Of a stretch of DNA of 64,000 bases, positions 34,977-44,687 are shown piece by piece; the first letter of the stretch is position 1; every line of letters starts with the position of its first letter. Below the pieces are notes generated by a model. It did not search any database. It was not told the origin of the DNA and saw nothing but the letters and a program-made list of their open reading frames with translations. The stretch lies in the NCBI GenBank assembly GCA_963703125.1, contig OY969790.1, forward strand, positions 434,001-498,000, in the 5' to 3' direction. Origin of the DNA: MFD04716-140 sp963703125 (lineage in GTDB: Bacteria; Bacteroidota; Bacteroidia; Flavobacteriales; Flavobacteriaceae). The translations under genes were made by a program, and so were the position numbers.

Positions 34977-35761
34977 TGACAATTTTAGAAAAAATCGTAG
35001 TCGATAAACATAAGGAGGTTGATTTAAAAAAATCGATTATTCCAATCTCGCAACTTGAAAAATCAGTTCTTTTCAACAGGGAAGTGGTTTCTTTGTCCAG
35101 TTCTCTGAGAAAAAGTAAATCCGGGATTATAGCGGAACACAAACGCAGATCACCGTCCAAATCAATTATCAATCAAAATTTAAGCGTTCAGGATGTTGTT
35201 AAAGGATATGAAAGTGCCGGTATTTGTGGGATTTCAGTACTTACCGATGCCACCTACTTTGGTGGTTCGTTGGATGATCTACTGTTGGCAAGAGCTGCCG
35301 TAAAAGTACCGCTCTTAAGGAAGGAATTTATTATTGATGAGTATCAAATTATTGAAGCGAAGGCACACGGAGCCGATGTTATACTCTTAATAGCGGCCAT
35401 ATTAAATCAGAACGAAATAAAGTCATTTTCAGAATTGGCCAAGAGTTTACATCTTGATGTGCTTTTGGAAGTTCATAACGAAGAAGAATTGCAGAAATCC
35501 ATTATGCCAAGTTTGGACATGCTAGGTGTTAACAATCGTAACTTAAAAACCTTTGAAGTAAGTTTGAATGCAAGTAAGAGCCTATCTAAATTGATTCCGA
35601 ACGATTTTGTAAAAGTATCGGAAAGTGGTATCAGCACAGTTGAAGCCATAAACGATTTGAAAAATTATGGATACCAAGGATTCCTAATTGGTGAAAATTT
35701 CATGAAAACCGATAATCCGGGAGAAAGTGCCGCCAACTTTATCAAAATACTCGAACAATGA
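34976..35761 (+). CDS. trpC: Indole-3-glycerol phosphate synthase
   Basis: 261 aa TIM barrel: IIAEHKRRSPSKSIIN, the catalytic Lys region LLRKEFIIDEYQIIEAKAHG, LGVNNRNLKTFEV and KVSESGISTVEAI. It closes the indole ring. It is separate from trpF (not fused as in enterics), overlapping it by four bases (atga). Confidence 0.98.
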   Translation: MTILEKIVVDKHKEVDLKKSIIPISQLEKSVLFNREVVSLSSSLRKSKSGIIAEHKRRSPSKSIINQNLSVQDVVKGYESAGICGISVLTDATYFGGSLDDLLLARAAVKVPLLRKEFIIDEYQIIEAKAHGADVILLIAAILNQNEIKSFSELAKSLHLDVLLEVHNEEELQKSIMPSLDMLGVNNRNLKTFEVSLNASKSLSKLIPNDFVKVSESGISTVEAINDLKNYGYQGFLIGENFMKTDNPGESAANFIKILEQ

Positions 35762-36381
35762 AGTTGAAGATATGTGGAATGAAAAACAATGTCATGGGGG
35801 TTGCGGAATTGCAACCGGACTATTTGGGCTTTATTTTTTGGGAGCCATCCAAGCGCTTTTTCAATGAGATAATTCCATATATATCTTCAAATATTAAGAA
35901 GGTTGGGGTATTTGTCAATGCAGAGATTAACGACATTGTCTTAAAAACAAAAAAACACGACTTGAACCTTATACAACTTCATGGCACTGAAAGCATTAGT
36001 TATTGTTCAGAATTGAAAGAAGTTTTAGGCCATACCAAACTAATTAAGGTCTTCTCAGTAAACAATGATTTCGATTTTAACGTAATTCTCGAATATGAAG
36101 ATGTTTGTGACTTTTATTTATTCGATACCAAGGGAAAATTACCAGGAGGAAACGGCTATGGTTTTGATTGGACATTATTAAAAAATTACCCTTCTCAAAA
36201 ACCCTACTTTTTAAGTGGAGGCATCGGGTTGGATGAAATTGATTCTTTAAAAAACTTCTTTTTACAACCCGAATCCAAATATTGCCATGCGATTGATGTG
36301 AATAGTAGATTTGAAATTGAACCGGGCCTAAAAGAGATTGAAAAATTAAAGGAATTTAAAAAACTGATCATAGAAAATTAA
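35758..36381 (+). CDS. trpF: Phosphoribosylanthranilate isomerase
   Basis: 207 aa TIM barrel with MKLKICGMKN (catalytic Cys), YLGFIFWEPSKRFF, FDTKGKLPGGNGYGFDWTLL (catalytic Asp) and LSGGIGLDEI. It performs the Amadori rearrangement between TrpD and TrpC. The stop overlaps the trpB ATG (taatg). Confidence 0.97.
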   Translation: MKLKICGMKNNVMGVAELQPDYLGFIFWEPSKRFFNEIIPYISSNIKKVGVFVNAEINDIVLKTKKHDLNLIQLHGTESISYCSELKEVLGHTKLIKVFSVNNDFDFNVILEYEDVCDFYLFDTKGKLPGGNGYGFDWTLLKNYPSQKPYFLSGGIGLDEIDSLKNFFLQPESKYCHAIDVNSRFEIEPGLKEIEKLKEFKKLIIEN

Positions 36382-37571
36382 TGACTATGCAATCCTATCA
36401 AGCAGACGAAAAAGGATATTATGGCGAATTTGGTGGTGCTTACATTCCGGAAATGTTATACCCCAATACAGAGGAGCTTCGCCAAAATTATATTAGGATA
36501 ATGAACGAACCTTCATTTAAAAAGGAATTCGACCAATTATTGAAAGATTACGTGGGCAGACCCACTCCCCTATATTTTGCAGAAAGACTCTCAAAAAAAT
36601 ACAATACAAAAATTTACTTAAAACGCGAGGACCTTTGCCATACGGGAGCCCATAAGGTAAATAACACCATCGGCCAGATTCTAATGGCTAAAAAATTGGG
36701 GAAAAATAGAATAATAGCCGAAACTGGTGCAGGTCAACATGGTGTGGCCACTGCTACCGTGTGTGCCCTTATGGGAATTGAATGTGTGGTATACATGGGT
36801 GAAATTGATATTGCAAGACAAGCTCCAAATGTAGCCCGCATGAAAATGCTGGGTGCCGAAGTTAGACCTGCACTCTCCGGAAGCAGAACCTTAAAGGATG
36901 CAACCAATGAAGCAATCCGTGATTGGATCAACAATCCAGTGGATACGCATTATATCATTGGCTCAGTTGTTGGCCCACACCCCTACCCAGATATGGTTGC
37001 CCGCTTTCAATCAATCATTTCAGAGGAAATTAAATGGCAGTTGCTGGAAAAAGAAGGTAGAGAAAGCCCTGATTACGTAGTTGCTTGTGTTGGTGGTGGC
37101 AGTAATGCCGCCGGAGCTTTTTATCATTATTTGGATGACCTAAAAGTAGGAATCATTGCCGTTGAAGCAGCGGGAAAAGGTATTGATTCAGGTGAAAGTG
37201 CTGCCACATCGGCCTTGGGAAAGGTTGGCATTATACACGGAAGCAAAACCTTATTAATGCAAACTAATGATGGGCAAATTACAGAACCGTATTCTATTTC
37301 GGCCGGATTGGATTATCCCGGAGTTGGTCCAATGCACGCCCATTTGTTCAAATCCGGACGAGGTGAGTTTATTTCAATAACGGATGATGATGCCATGGCG
37401 GCGGGCTTAATGATTTCACAATTGGAAGGCATAATTCCTGCAATCGAAAGTGCCCATGCTTTTGCCGTTTTTGAACATCGAACTTTCAAGGAAAACGATA
37501 TTGTTGTCGTTAATCTTTCCGGGCGTGGAGATAAAGATTTGAACACTTATATCGAATATTTCAATCTTTAA
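36381..37571 (+). CDS. trpB: Tryptophan synthase beta subunit
   Basis: 396 aa PLP enzyme; the Schiff-base Lys is in REDLCHTGAHKVNNTIGQ (~residue 92). The phosphate-binding loop is CVGGGSNAAG, with the C-terminal NLSGRGDKDL. It joins indole and serine. The length and TrpB1-type N-terminus (YGEFGGAYIPEMLYPN) fit the canonical partner of TrpA, encoded next. Confidence 0.99.
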   Translation: MTMQSYQADEKGYYGEFGGAYIPEMLYPNTEELRQNYIRIMNEPSFKKEFDQLLKDYVGRPTPLYFAERLSKKYNTKIYLKREDLCHTGAHKVNNTIGQILMAKKLGKNRIIAETGAGQHGVATATVCALMGIECVVYMGEIDIARQAPNVARMKMLGAEVRPALSGSRTLKDATNEAIRDWINNPVDTHYIIGSVVGPHPYPDMVARFQSIISEEIKWQLLEKEGRESPDYVVACVGGGSNAAGAFYHYLDDLKVGIIAVEAAGKGIDSGESAATSALGKVGIIHGSKTLLMQTNDGQITEPYSISAGLDYPGVGPMHAHLFKSGRGEFISITDDDAMAAGLMISQLEGIIPAIESAHAFAVFEHRTFKENDIVVVNLSGRGDKDLNTYIEYFNL

Positions 37572-37580
37572 TGTATTAGA

Positions 37581-38345
37581 ATGAACAGAATTAATAAAAG
37601 ACTTTCTGAGGATGGCAAAATTCTCTCCATCTATTTCACCGCAGGATATCCAAAATTGGATGATACCGTTCAAATCATCCAAGAACTTGAAAGAAGTGGT
37701 GTAGACTTGATCGAAATCGGCCTTCCGTTTAGCGACCCTTTGGCAGATGGGCCTACGATTCAACAAAGTTCCACTATCGCTCTTCATAACGGAATGACAA
37801 CAGAAGTACTTTTTGAGCAGTTGAAAAATATTAGGGAATCTGTTTCAATCCCTCTTATTATTATGGGTTATTTCAATCCATTGTTACAATATGGGGTTAA
37901 CAAGTTTTGCCAAAAGTGCAAAGAAATAGGTATTGATGGTTTAATTATACCAGATTTACCTGTAGATGTGTATCATGAAGAATATCAACCCATCTTTGAA
38001 AAATATGGCCTAATAAATGTATTTTTGATTACGCCCCAAACTTCTGATGACAGAATTAGATTTATAGACTCCGTATCCAAGGGATTTATTTATATGGTAA
38101 GTTCGGCCAGTGTAACCGGCACTAAGGAAGGCTTTGGGAAAGAGCAGCGGGATTACTTTAAACGTATCGCCCAAATGAATCTGAAAAACCCTCAAATAGT
38201 TGGTTTTGGCATTAGTAATTCGGAAACTTTTAAGGAAGCTACGAGTTTGGCCAAAGGAGCTATTATCGGCTCTGCCTTCATTAAGAATTTGACAGAAGAG
38301 GGTGTTCATAATATTCCTGGATTTGTAAAAACAATACTTAATTAA
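37581..38345 (+). CDS. trpA: Tryptophan synthase alpha subunit
   Basis: 254 aa TIM barrel with the catalytic Glu in DLIEIGLPFSDPLADGPTIQ and Asp in GIDGLIIPDLPVD, plus the phosphate site GFGISN. It cleaves indole-glycerol phosphate and passes indole to TrpB. It is the last biosynthetic gene, 9 bases after trpB. No clear terminator separates it from the M20 peptidase gene. Confidence 0.98.
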   Translation: MNRINKRLSEDGKILSIYFTAGYPKLDDTVQIIQELERSGVDLIEIGLPFSDPLADGPTIQQSSTIALHNGMTTEVLFEQLKNIRESVSIPLIIMGYFNPLLQYGVNKFCQKCKEIGIDGLIIPDLPVDVYHEEYQPIFEKYGLINVFLITPQTSDDRIRFIDSVSKGFIYMVSSASVTGTKEGFGKEQRDYFKRIAQMNLKNPQIVGFGISNSETFKEATSLAKGAIIGSAFIKNLTEEGVHNIPGFVKTILN

Positions 38346-38371
38346 AATCAGGGATACCTGTAAACATATCA

Positions 38372-39865
38372 ATGAAAAAATCAATTTTACTTTTATCCAT
38401 ATTTATAATCAATTTTGTTTCCTCCCAAGATTCAACTCAAATAAAATCCCAGGTCCGACATAGTATAGATGAACTCCGGGATTTTGTCTCAATACCCAAC
38501 GATGCCTTGGATCATGCCAATATAAATCGAAACCTCACCTGGCTCACCACTAAGTTCAATGAAAGGGGGTTCAACTCTACAATTTTGCCAACAGAAGGAG
38601 AATCATTGTTCTTTGCGGCCCTGCCAATGGAAGATAGTAAACCCACAATATTATTTTACATGCATTTTGATGGGCAGTCGGTCGATCCTTCCAAATGGGA
38701 CCAGCCCGACCCTTATAAAACGGTCTTAAAATCAAAAGAAGGTGACGTATGGAAAACGCAACCTTTCGATAGCCTAATAAATGACATCAACTATGATTGG
38801 AGGTTGTTCGGACGGTCAACTTCAGATGACAAAGGGCCTATTATAATGTTTTTGAATGCCATTGACCTTCTTAAAAAGAACAATGTTGCCATGCCATTCA
38901 ATATCAAAGTTATATTGGACGGCGAAGAAGAAAAAAGCAGTGCGCCTTTACCAGGTGCTGTTAAGAAATATAGGGAGCTTTTAATGGCCGATTTTTTGGT
39001 TATCAATGATGGGCCAGTTCATGTTTCTGAAAGGCCAACAATTGTTTATGGCTGCCGAGGGATTACTACCTTGACCTTAACCACCTATGGCCCCATTCAT
39101 CCTCAACATAGCGGTCATTATGGTAATTATGCTCCGAATCCAGGCTTTGATTTGGCGCGAGTATTGACCAGTATGAAAGATCCCGATGGAAAAGTATTGA
39201 TTAATGGATATTATGATGGTATAAAAATGGATGAAGCCACCATAAACATTTTAAAAAGTGTTCCTGACAATTCTTCGGAAATAAATGCCAACTTGGGCAT
39301 TAAAACACCCGAAAAAGCAGGTTCATTTTATCAAGAATCCCTGCAATATCCTTCCCTGAATATCAGGGGACTAGGTTCTGCCTGGATTGGTGAAAAGGCG
39401 CGTACCATAGTTCCGGAAAGTGCCACAGCAGAAATTGATATGCGCTTAGTGCCCGAAACTGATGGCACTAGATTAAAAAACTTGGTAAAAAAACATATTG
39501 AAAAACAAGGTTTTTTTATTGTTGATACCGTCCCGACCAAGGAACAGAGAATGGCACATGATAAAATAATTACAATAAAAGAAGGAACTGTGACCGACGC
39601 TTTTAGAACTGATTTAACCAACAATTATGGTGGTTTCTTGGTCAATACCTTAAAGACTACCTTTGGAGAAGATGTGGTGCAAATTCGGATAATGGGAGGT
39701 ACGGTGCCTATTGCACCGTTTATCAATGAATTGAAAATTCCTGCTTTTATTGTTCCATTGGTCAATCCTGACAACAATCAACACAGCCCGAACGAAAATT
39801 TAAAAATTGGCCAGATTGCCTATGGAATCAAAGCGTTTTATGCTATTTTGAGTTCCTCATTATAA
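38372..39865 (+). CDS. Exported M20/M28-type metallopeptidase
   Basis: 497 aa. A signal peptide (KKSILLLSIFIINFVSSQ) precedes an M20 fold: metal-ligand His in LFYMHFDGQSVDP, bridging Asp in GRSTSDDKGPI, the Glu pair in VILDGEEEKSSAPL, a later Asp in FLVINDGPVHVSE, and His in NPDNNQHSPNE. It probably hydrolyses peptides or acyl-amino acids outside the cytoplasm. It starts 26 bases after trpA and may be read through with the trp genes, although it has no known role in the pathway. Confidence 0.9.
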   Translation: MKKSILLLSIFIINFVSSQDSTQIKSQVRHSIDELRDFVSIPNDALDHANINRNLTWLTTKFNERGFNSTILPTEGESLFFAALPMEDSKPTILFYMHFDGQSVDPSKWDQPDPYKTVLKSKEGDVWKTQPFDSLINDINYDWRLFGRSTSDDKGPIIMFLNAIDLLKKNNVAMPFNIKVILDGEEEKSSAPLPGAVKKYRELLMADFLVINDGPVHVSERPTIVYGCRGITTLTLTTYGPIHPQHSGHYGNYAPNPGFDLARVLTSMKDPDGKVLINGYYDGIKMDEATINILKSVPDNSSEINANLGIKTPEKAGSFYQESLQYPSLNIRGLGSAWIGEKARTIVPESATAEIDMRLVPETDGTRLKNLVKKHIEKQGFFIVDTVPTKEQRMAHDKIITIKEGTVTDAFRTDLTNNYGGFLVNTLKTTFGEDVVQIRIMGGTVPIAPFINELKIPAFIVPLVNPDNNQHSPNENLKIGQIAYGIKAFYAILSSSL

Positions 39866-39975
39866 TCTGTCATTCAATGTTCAAACTACTTTTTGAACAA
39901 GAACTTTAAGACTCTCTTAACGGTAATTTGGCCGTATTTTCTTTATATTAAAGTGAACCTTAAAAATAAAGAACA

Positions 39976-40119
39976 ATGGGAATGATTAATGAACGAAGAA
40001 AATTCAAAAGAAAAGTAAAACAGGATAATCCTACAAATCCTACGGGTCGCATAAACATTGAAACAAGCAAGTTTAATATTGAAAGTGATACCATAAAGGA
40101 GCAACAGCGAAAAAAGTAG
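39976..40119 (+). CDS. Small basic protein of unknown function
   Basis: 47 aa; begins MGMINERRKFKRKVKQ and ends TIKEQQRKK. It is highly charged with a central NPTNPTGRINIET stretch, and has no membrane helix or cysteine. Support: an A-rich upstream typical of Flavobacterial starts, no competing frame, and a strong terminator just downstream (40142-40187). I do not recognise a family. The basic N-terminus suggests an RNA- or ribosome-associated peptide, which is inference only. Confidence 0.6.
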   Translation: MGMINERRKFKRKVKQDNPTNPTGRINIETSKFNIESDTIKEQQRKK

Positions 40120-40141
40120 TGAACTTATAGACTAATAATTT

Positions 40142-40187
40142 AGACCCTCGAATCTGATTCATTTCAAAGTTCGAGGGTCTCTTTTTT
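40142..40187 (+). terminator. Intrinsic terminator
   Basis: agaccctcgaa (40142-40152) pairs perfectly with ttcgagggtct (40170-40180), followed by ctttttt. It ends the plus-strand 47-aa gene and abuts the ppc stop codon on the other strand. Confidence 0.93.
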
Positions 40188-42734
40188 CTATGCAGAGTTT
40201 CTACTTGCATTAATGTTTCCGTATAAAGATCGAGTTACAATTTTTTCGTAGAGTTCCAGATATTCCGATTTCTGGCCTATTTTCTGTAGCGCATATTGTT
40301 GAATAACCAAAAGCGGTAAAACTATATTTTCTCTAATTTTTATAGATTCGCGGGAAACAGCCTCATTTTCCATTAAAATCTTAAAGCCAGAAATTTGTAG
40401 CAACATCTCTTTGGAAAGAAGAAACTCTTCATGCAAAATATTCCAGAAGTCTCCATACTCAGGATCTTCCTTCATGTAACTGGTCAATTCAAAATAACAT
40501 TTGGAAAGTGACATCATACTATTTAACATTAGGGCCTGAAAAAGAGGGACTTCTTTGTAGAGCTTTTTGAGCTCCTTTAACCTTCCTTGCCCCTTTAACG
40601 TCTTTATGGCAGTGCCGATACCAAAATATCCTGGAACGTTTTGCTTTAACTGGCTCCATGAGCCCACAAATGATATCGCTCTTAAGTCACTTAATTCCAA
40701 CTTCTTTTTGTTGCCCCTTTTGCCCGGTCTACTGCCTATGTTTGCCTTTGTGTAATACTTAAGGGTACTCATGTTTTCCAAATAGGGCATGAACTTGTCG
40801 TGATGTTTTAACGCATCATACTTTTCAAAACTAAGCGTGGACAACTCTTCCATCAAGTTCCTCGCATCTTTGGAGATTATATTTTCCTTTCCAAAAATAT
40901 TATTTGACAACCCGGCAGTAAGTAGCTGCTCGCTGTTGTGCATGAACTGCTCTTTGGTACCATAGGTACTTGTTATGGTCTGGCCCTGTATGGTAAGTTG
41001 GATCTCATGGTTCGCGATATCCTTTGTTTGGGCGGCATAAAACCGATGGGTCTTTCCCCCTCCCCTAGCTGGCGGCCCTCCGCGGCCATCAAAAAATATA
41101 GCCCTAATGTCGTTCTTTTTACAAACTTTCGACAATTGCTCCTTAGTCTTAAAAATAGCCCAATTAGCCTTTACGTAGCCCCCATCCTTAGTCCCGTCCG
41201 AGAAGCCTAGCATCATGGTCTGGTTGTTACCTCTTTGCTTCAGATGTTTTCGATATTCGGGTAGATTAAAAAGATTCTGCATAACCAGTTCAGAACTTTC
41301 CATACCCTTCATAGTCTCAAAAAGTGGAACGATATCAAAAGTCATTTCAGTGCCATTCAATCCGCACCATCTAAGAAGTCCGTAAACAAAAAGTATCGAA
41401 AATATATCTTCGGAATTACTTATGATATATCGGTTACATCCTTCCTCTCCGTTTTTAGATTGAATTCCCTTTAATTGTAAAATATTTTCAATGGTATCGG
41501 AAGTTATCTCATCTTCATAATCTTTAGGGTTCAAATTCAGGTTTTTATGCAGAAGTAAATCGACTAACTTCGCTTCCGAAATCTCATCAAGGCTCTCTTT
41601 GATCAATTTATTCTGAATCAATACTTCTTGGATCACTCTTTTATGCATACTATGATCCTGCCTAATATCCAATGTAGCAAAATGGGTCTTGAATATTTTT
41701 ACCTTGTCAATAAAATAATCCAAATTCTTTAAATATAAACTGTGATACTTTTCAATTAAAAGTTCACGAATATTCATCAAAGGAGTAATAATATCATCAT
41801 AACCAACATTCTTTGAGGTATCAAACATGGCGATATAAAGAATTGTACGCAATTGATTCAAATGGTCTTGTAAATCTTTAAAAGTGAGCTTTTTTTGAAG
41901 TTCTTTTAAGTCATTATAGTAACACTTCATTAAATTAACTCGAAGTTCATCTGCAACATCCTTTGTTATCCGGGCAGTCACAAAAGGATTTCCATCTCTA
42001 TCTCCTCCGGGCCAAAAGCCCAATTTCATGATATTATGGTTCTCAAACTTATTGTTATTGATATTTTCCTTTATGTACGCATATAAATCCCCTACCGCGT
42101 CATAATAAACATTACGCAGAATATAAATTATGTTTTTAGCCTCGTCCAAGGGTGTAGGTTTCTTTGCGTTGATCAGTGAAGTAAGCCCAAGCTGTTGTAA
42201 GGTTATATCAATATCATCAATCCTATCTTCAAGTATCAAAGAACGTAGTTCACCAATAATATCCAAAACCGCCGGAGTATAAAATTGAGTGGGATGTGCG
42301 GTCAGTACAATTCGTGCGCTGAAAGTTGATAGTTTTTCAGCAACTTTATCCCAACTTTTGTTCTTATCTACAAGTTGAAAATAGTCCTTTATTGATAATG
42401 ATCTCCTATGCTCCTGTAATTTTGGAAATGCTGCATCCTCCACACTGTCATATAATACCACCTGCCTTTCAACGTATTGAATGATACGGAACATAAAATC
42501 TATTCGATCCTTCTCCGAATAGATATTTGCATAGTTCTGAAAGAAAGACTCAAGAATATCCTGCGGTTTTTGTCCTGAATCAAGGCCTTTTTGACTTTGA
42601 TGCATCAATAAGGGAATTAACATTCCTACATTTTCAATGTTTTGATAAGGCAAGTTGAGAAACAGGCTATTATATACATTGAACTTATTATTGACCGATT
42701 TTTTGAATTCTTTTAATCTTTCCTCTTGCTGCAT
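40188..42734 (-). CDS. ppc: Phosphoenolpyruvate carboxylase
   Basis: 848 aa. Catalytic motifs are intact: the His region VLTAHPTQFYTP, GFWPGGDRDGNPFVTA, LMLGFSDGTKDGGYVKANWA-type block (TMMLGFSDGTKDGG), FFDGRGGPPARGGGKTH, and near the end NIGSRPGKRG and FVGSWSQLKQNVPG. It carboxylates PEP to oxaloacetate. It is slightly shorter than the ~880-aa E. coli enzyme. The C-terminus is RNSA rather than the usual NTG-type ending; the terminal Gly is important in well-studied PEPCs, so its absence is worth noting. Monocistronic. Confidence 0.96.
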   Translation of the reverse strand: MQQEERLKEFKKSVNNKFNVYNSLFLNLPYQNIENVGMLIPLLMHQSQKGLDSGQKPQDILESFFQNYANIYSEKDRIDFMFRIIQYVERQVVLYDSVEDAAFPKLQEHRRSLSIKDYFQLVDKNKSWDKVAEKLSTFSARIVLTAHPTQFYTPAVLDIIGELRSLILEDRIDDIDITLQQLGLTSLINAKKPTPLDEAKNIIYILRNVYYDAVGDLYAYIKENINNNKFENHNIMKLGFWPGGDRDGNPFVTARITKDVADELRVNLMKCYYNDLKELQKKLTFKDLQDHLNQLRTILYIAMFDTSKNVGYDDIITPLMNIRELLIEKYHSLYLKNLDYFIDKVKIFKTHFATLDIRQDHSMHKRVIQEVLIQNKLIKESLDEISEAKLVDLLLHKNLNLNPKDYEDEITSDTIENILQLKGIQSKNGEEGCNRYIISNSEDIFSILFVYGLLRWCGLNGTEMTFDIVPLFETMKGMESSELVMQNLFNLPEYRKHLKQRGNNQTMMLGFSDGTKDGGYVKANWAIFKTKEQLSKVCKKNDIRAIFFDGRGGPPARGGGKTHRFYAAQTKDIANHEIQLTIQGQTITSTYGTKEQFMHNSEQLLTAGLSNNIFGKENIISKDARNLMEELSTLSFEKYDALKHHDKFMPYLENMSTLKYYTKANIGSRPGKRGNKKKLELSDLRAISFVGSWSQLKQNVPGYFGIGTAIKTLKGQGRLKELKKLYKEVPLFQALMLNSMMSLSKCYFELTSYMKEDPEYGDFWNILHEEFLLSKEMLLQISGFKILMENEAVSRESIKIRENIVLPLLVIQQYALQKIGQKSEYLELYEKIVTRSLYGNINASRNSA

Positions 42735-42893
42735 AAAATACTTTTAAATCAAACTTTTAAGATCTGCGATTCCCTAATTAACTGCCTCAAATATCGGTAT
42801 AAATCGATGATGCTTCGTGAGATTATTTATCAAATAACAAAATCAATCGCTTTATTGATTAAAAACAACAGAATACTGATTTTTTCTCTATCC

Positions 42894-43562
42894 TTATTGA
42901 AAATAGGGTCGATATTGAAGTACCCGAAAATCGAATGTAGTCAACTTTGGATTTTCCTTTTTCATCAACTTGTAAACATCCATACTACCAATTGCTCTAT
43001 TTGCCGCCCCAGACGGGGCGGTCAGGGAAACCGTATTGATGATTCTAATTTGAGAGTCAATATTCAAATTAAACCGATGTTTTCGGGGAACATCATTTGA
43101 TATCAATTGGAGCTCTATTTGGTAATCCTTTAAATGTTTCCTAAAAAAGTATTCTGGCCCATTTTTGCTATTACCACCTGTGAACAATAAAGTTTCAATA
43201 TTCTGATATTTTTTCAAAATAGAAACAATATCACGTAAAATGATGTTTTGCATTCCCAAATCAGAAGCATCTATTTTATTGCGTTCGGCACTTTCCACGA
43301 TATCGCATATCCCAATTTTATTCCGCTTCAAAAAATCCTTTCGTTGTTCAATGGCAAAATCCGTATCCACATATTTAAGATCCAGGTTAAAAAGTACGTC
43401 TAAAATCTGCCATAATTGACCGTCCCGGCTACCATAGCAAAAATTAACGTCATTTTCCTTTAAATCACCTGTACTAAATCTTGGGGGTGGCAATGTTCCT
43501 ACGATTAATCTAGTAGCTTCTTCAAAAAGAAATGGCTCATAAGGATGTTTGTGAAAAAACAA
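42894..43562 (-). CDS. Putative uracil-DNA glycosylase superfamily protein
   Basis: 222 aa. LIVGTLPPPRFSTGD resembles motif 1 of the UDG fold and SLTAPSGAANRAIGSM resembles the C-terminal substrate loop (SPS-x-N-like). IGICDIVESAERNKIDASDL lies between, as in MUG/TDG-type members. It would remove damaged bases from DNA. No ATG exists in the frame before the first conserved residues, so a TTG at 43562 (MFFHKHPYEPF) is the likely start. A GC-rich hairpin lies inside the gene at 43004-43021, exactly over the conserved loop. Confidence 0.65.
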   Translation of the reverse strand: MFFHKHPYEPFLFEEATRLIVGTLPPPRFSTGDLKENDVNFCYGSRDGQLWQILDVLFNLDLKYVDTDFAIEQRKDFLKRNKIGICDIVESAERNKIDASDLGMQNIILRDIVSILKKYQNIETLLFTGGNSKNGPEYFFRKHLKDYQIELQLISNDVPRKHRFNLNIDSQIRIINTVSLTAPSGAANRAIGSMDVYKLMKKENPKLTTFDFRVLQYRPYFQ

Positions 43563-43705
43563 AGTTCCAAATAAATTTATCCGCGCTTTTAAGGTATAAA
43601 ATATAAAAATGATTATAGCACCAATAAGCTATTTTTTGACAACTCAAATTGGACTTTTTGATATAGAATCCGTATTTTTAAATGGCTTAATAAAATTTCA
43701 ATGAA

Positions 43706-43834
43706 ATGGGAAAAGGAGACAAAAAAACCAGAAGGGGTAAAATAGCCAACAATTCTTATGGTGCCAGAAGACCTCAAAAAATCAAAAAAAGACCTACCAT
43801 AGAGGAAAAAATAAATATTGGAAAGAAGAAATAA
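43706..43834 (+). CDS. Ribosomal protein Thx (bTHX, S31e-like small-subunit peptide)
   Basis: 42 aa, very basic: MGKGDKKTRRGKIANNSYGA, then RRPQKIKKRPTIEEK and IGKKK. The MGKGDKK-x-RRGKI...SYG-x-RP core is the hallmark of Thx, which sits in the head of the 30S subunit in Thermus and Bacteroidota. This copy carries a ~15-residue C-terminal extension beyond the RPRK end of shorter forms. It lies convergent to yaaA, with stops 7 bases apart. Confidence 0.88.
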   Translation: MGKGDKKTRRGKIANNSYGARRPQKIKKRPTIEEKINIGKKK

Positions 43835-43841
43835 TAGCCTC

Positions 43842-44603
43842 TTATCTCACAAAAACGGGTTGATTTTCCTTTAACGTATGTTCCTTGCTAAACTCATATC
43901 CATCTAAGTTAAAACTTCGAATATCCTTTAGTGTGCGAGCATTCGAATCAATAATATAGCGTACCATGGAACCCCTTGCTTTTTTGGCAAAAAAACTTAT
44001 CACCTTTAAATTATCATTTTTCCAATCTTTAAAAATTGGAGTAATAACCGGTACTTTTAGTCTTTTTTCGTCAATGGCTCCAAAATATTCATTGCTGGCC
44101 AAATTTATAAAAAGTTTTCCTTCCTGAAGTTCAGAATTTAAATGTGCTGTTAGGTCCTTTTTCCAAAATTCATATAAATTTTTTTTTCGCCCTATTTTTA
44201 ATTGGGTGCCCATTTCAAGCCGATAGGGTTGAATTAAGTCCAAGGGTCTCAATATCCCATATAATCCCGATAATATCCTCAACTTGTCCTGTAATTGATC
44301 TAGTTTTTTTTCAGAAAGTGAATATGCATCCAGGCCTTGATATACATCCCCATTAAAAGCATAAATGGCCGGACGTGAATTTTGGGCAGTAAAAGGAACG
44401 GCGAATTGTTGATTTCGTTCCCAGTTCAATTGCGCAAGACTTGCCGATACATCCATTAATTTTGACAAGGATTTGGGAGTTTTCTTAACCAAAACGGTAT
44501 TTATTTTTTTAGAAAAATCTAAAAATTGAGGTTGGGTGTATCTTGAACTTGGCAAAGCAGTTTCAAAATCCAATGACTTGGCTGGTGAAATAACTATTTT
44601 CAT
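43842..44603 (-). CDS. yaaA: YaaA family peroxide stress protein
   Basis: 253 aa, full family length. It begins KIVISPAKSLDFETALPSSR and has YAFNGDVYQGLDAYSL, RILSGLYGILRPLDLIQPYR, LINLASNEYFGAID and the late FFAKKARGSMVRYI. In E. coli YaaA limits intracellular iron during H2O2 stress and the family binds DNA. Monocistronic here. Confidence 0.94.
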   Translation of the reverse strand: MKIVISPAKSLDFETALPSSRYTQPQFLDFSKKINTVLVKKTPKSLSKLMDVSASLAQLNWERNQQFAVPFTAQNSRPAIYAFNGDVYQGLDAYSLSEKKLDQLQDKLRILSGLYGILRPLDLIQPYRLEMGTQLKIGRKKNLYEFWKKDLTAHLNSELQEGKLFINLASNEYFGAIDEKRLKVPVITPIFKDWKNDNLKVISFFAKKARGSMVRYIIDSNARTLKDIRSFNLDGYEFSKEHTLKENQPVFVR

Positions 44604-44687
44604 TTTCTAATTTTTCTGTAAAATAATTAAGTTTTTTAGGATAATCCATTTACATAGATGCCTGTTTTAACTGAAAATAGGTACAAA

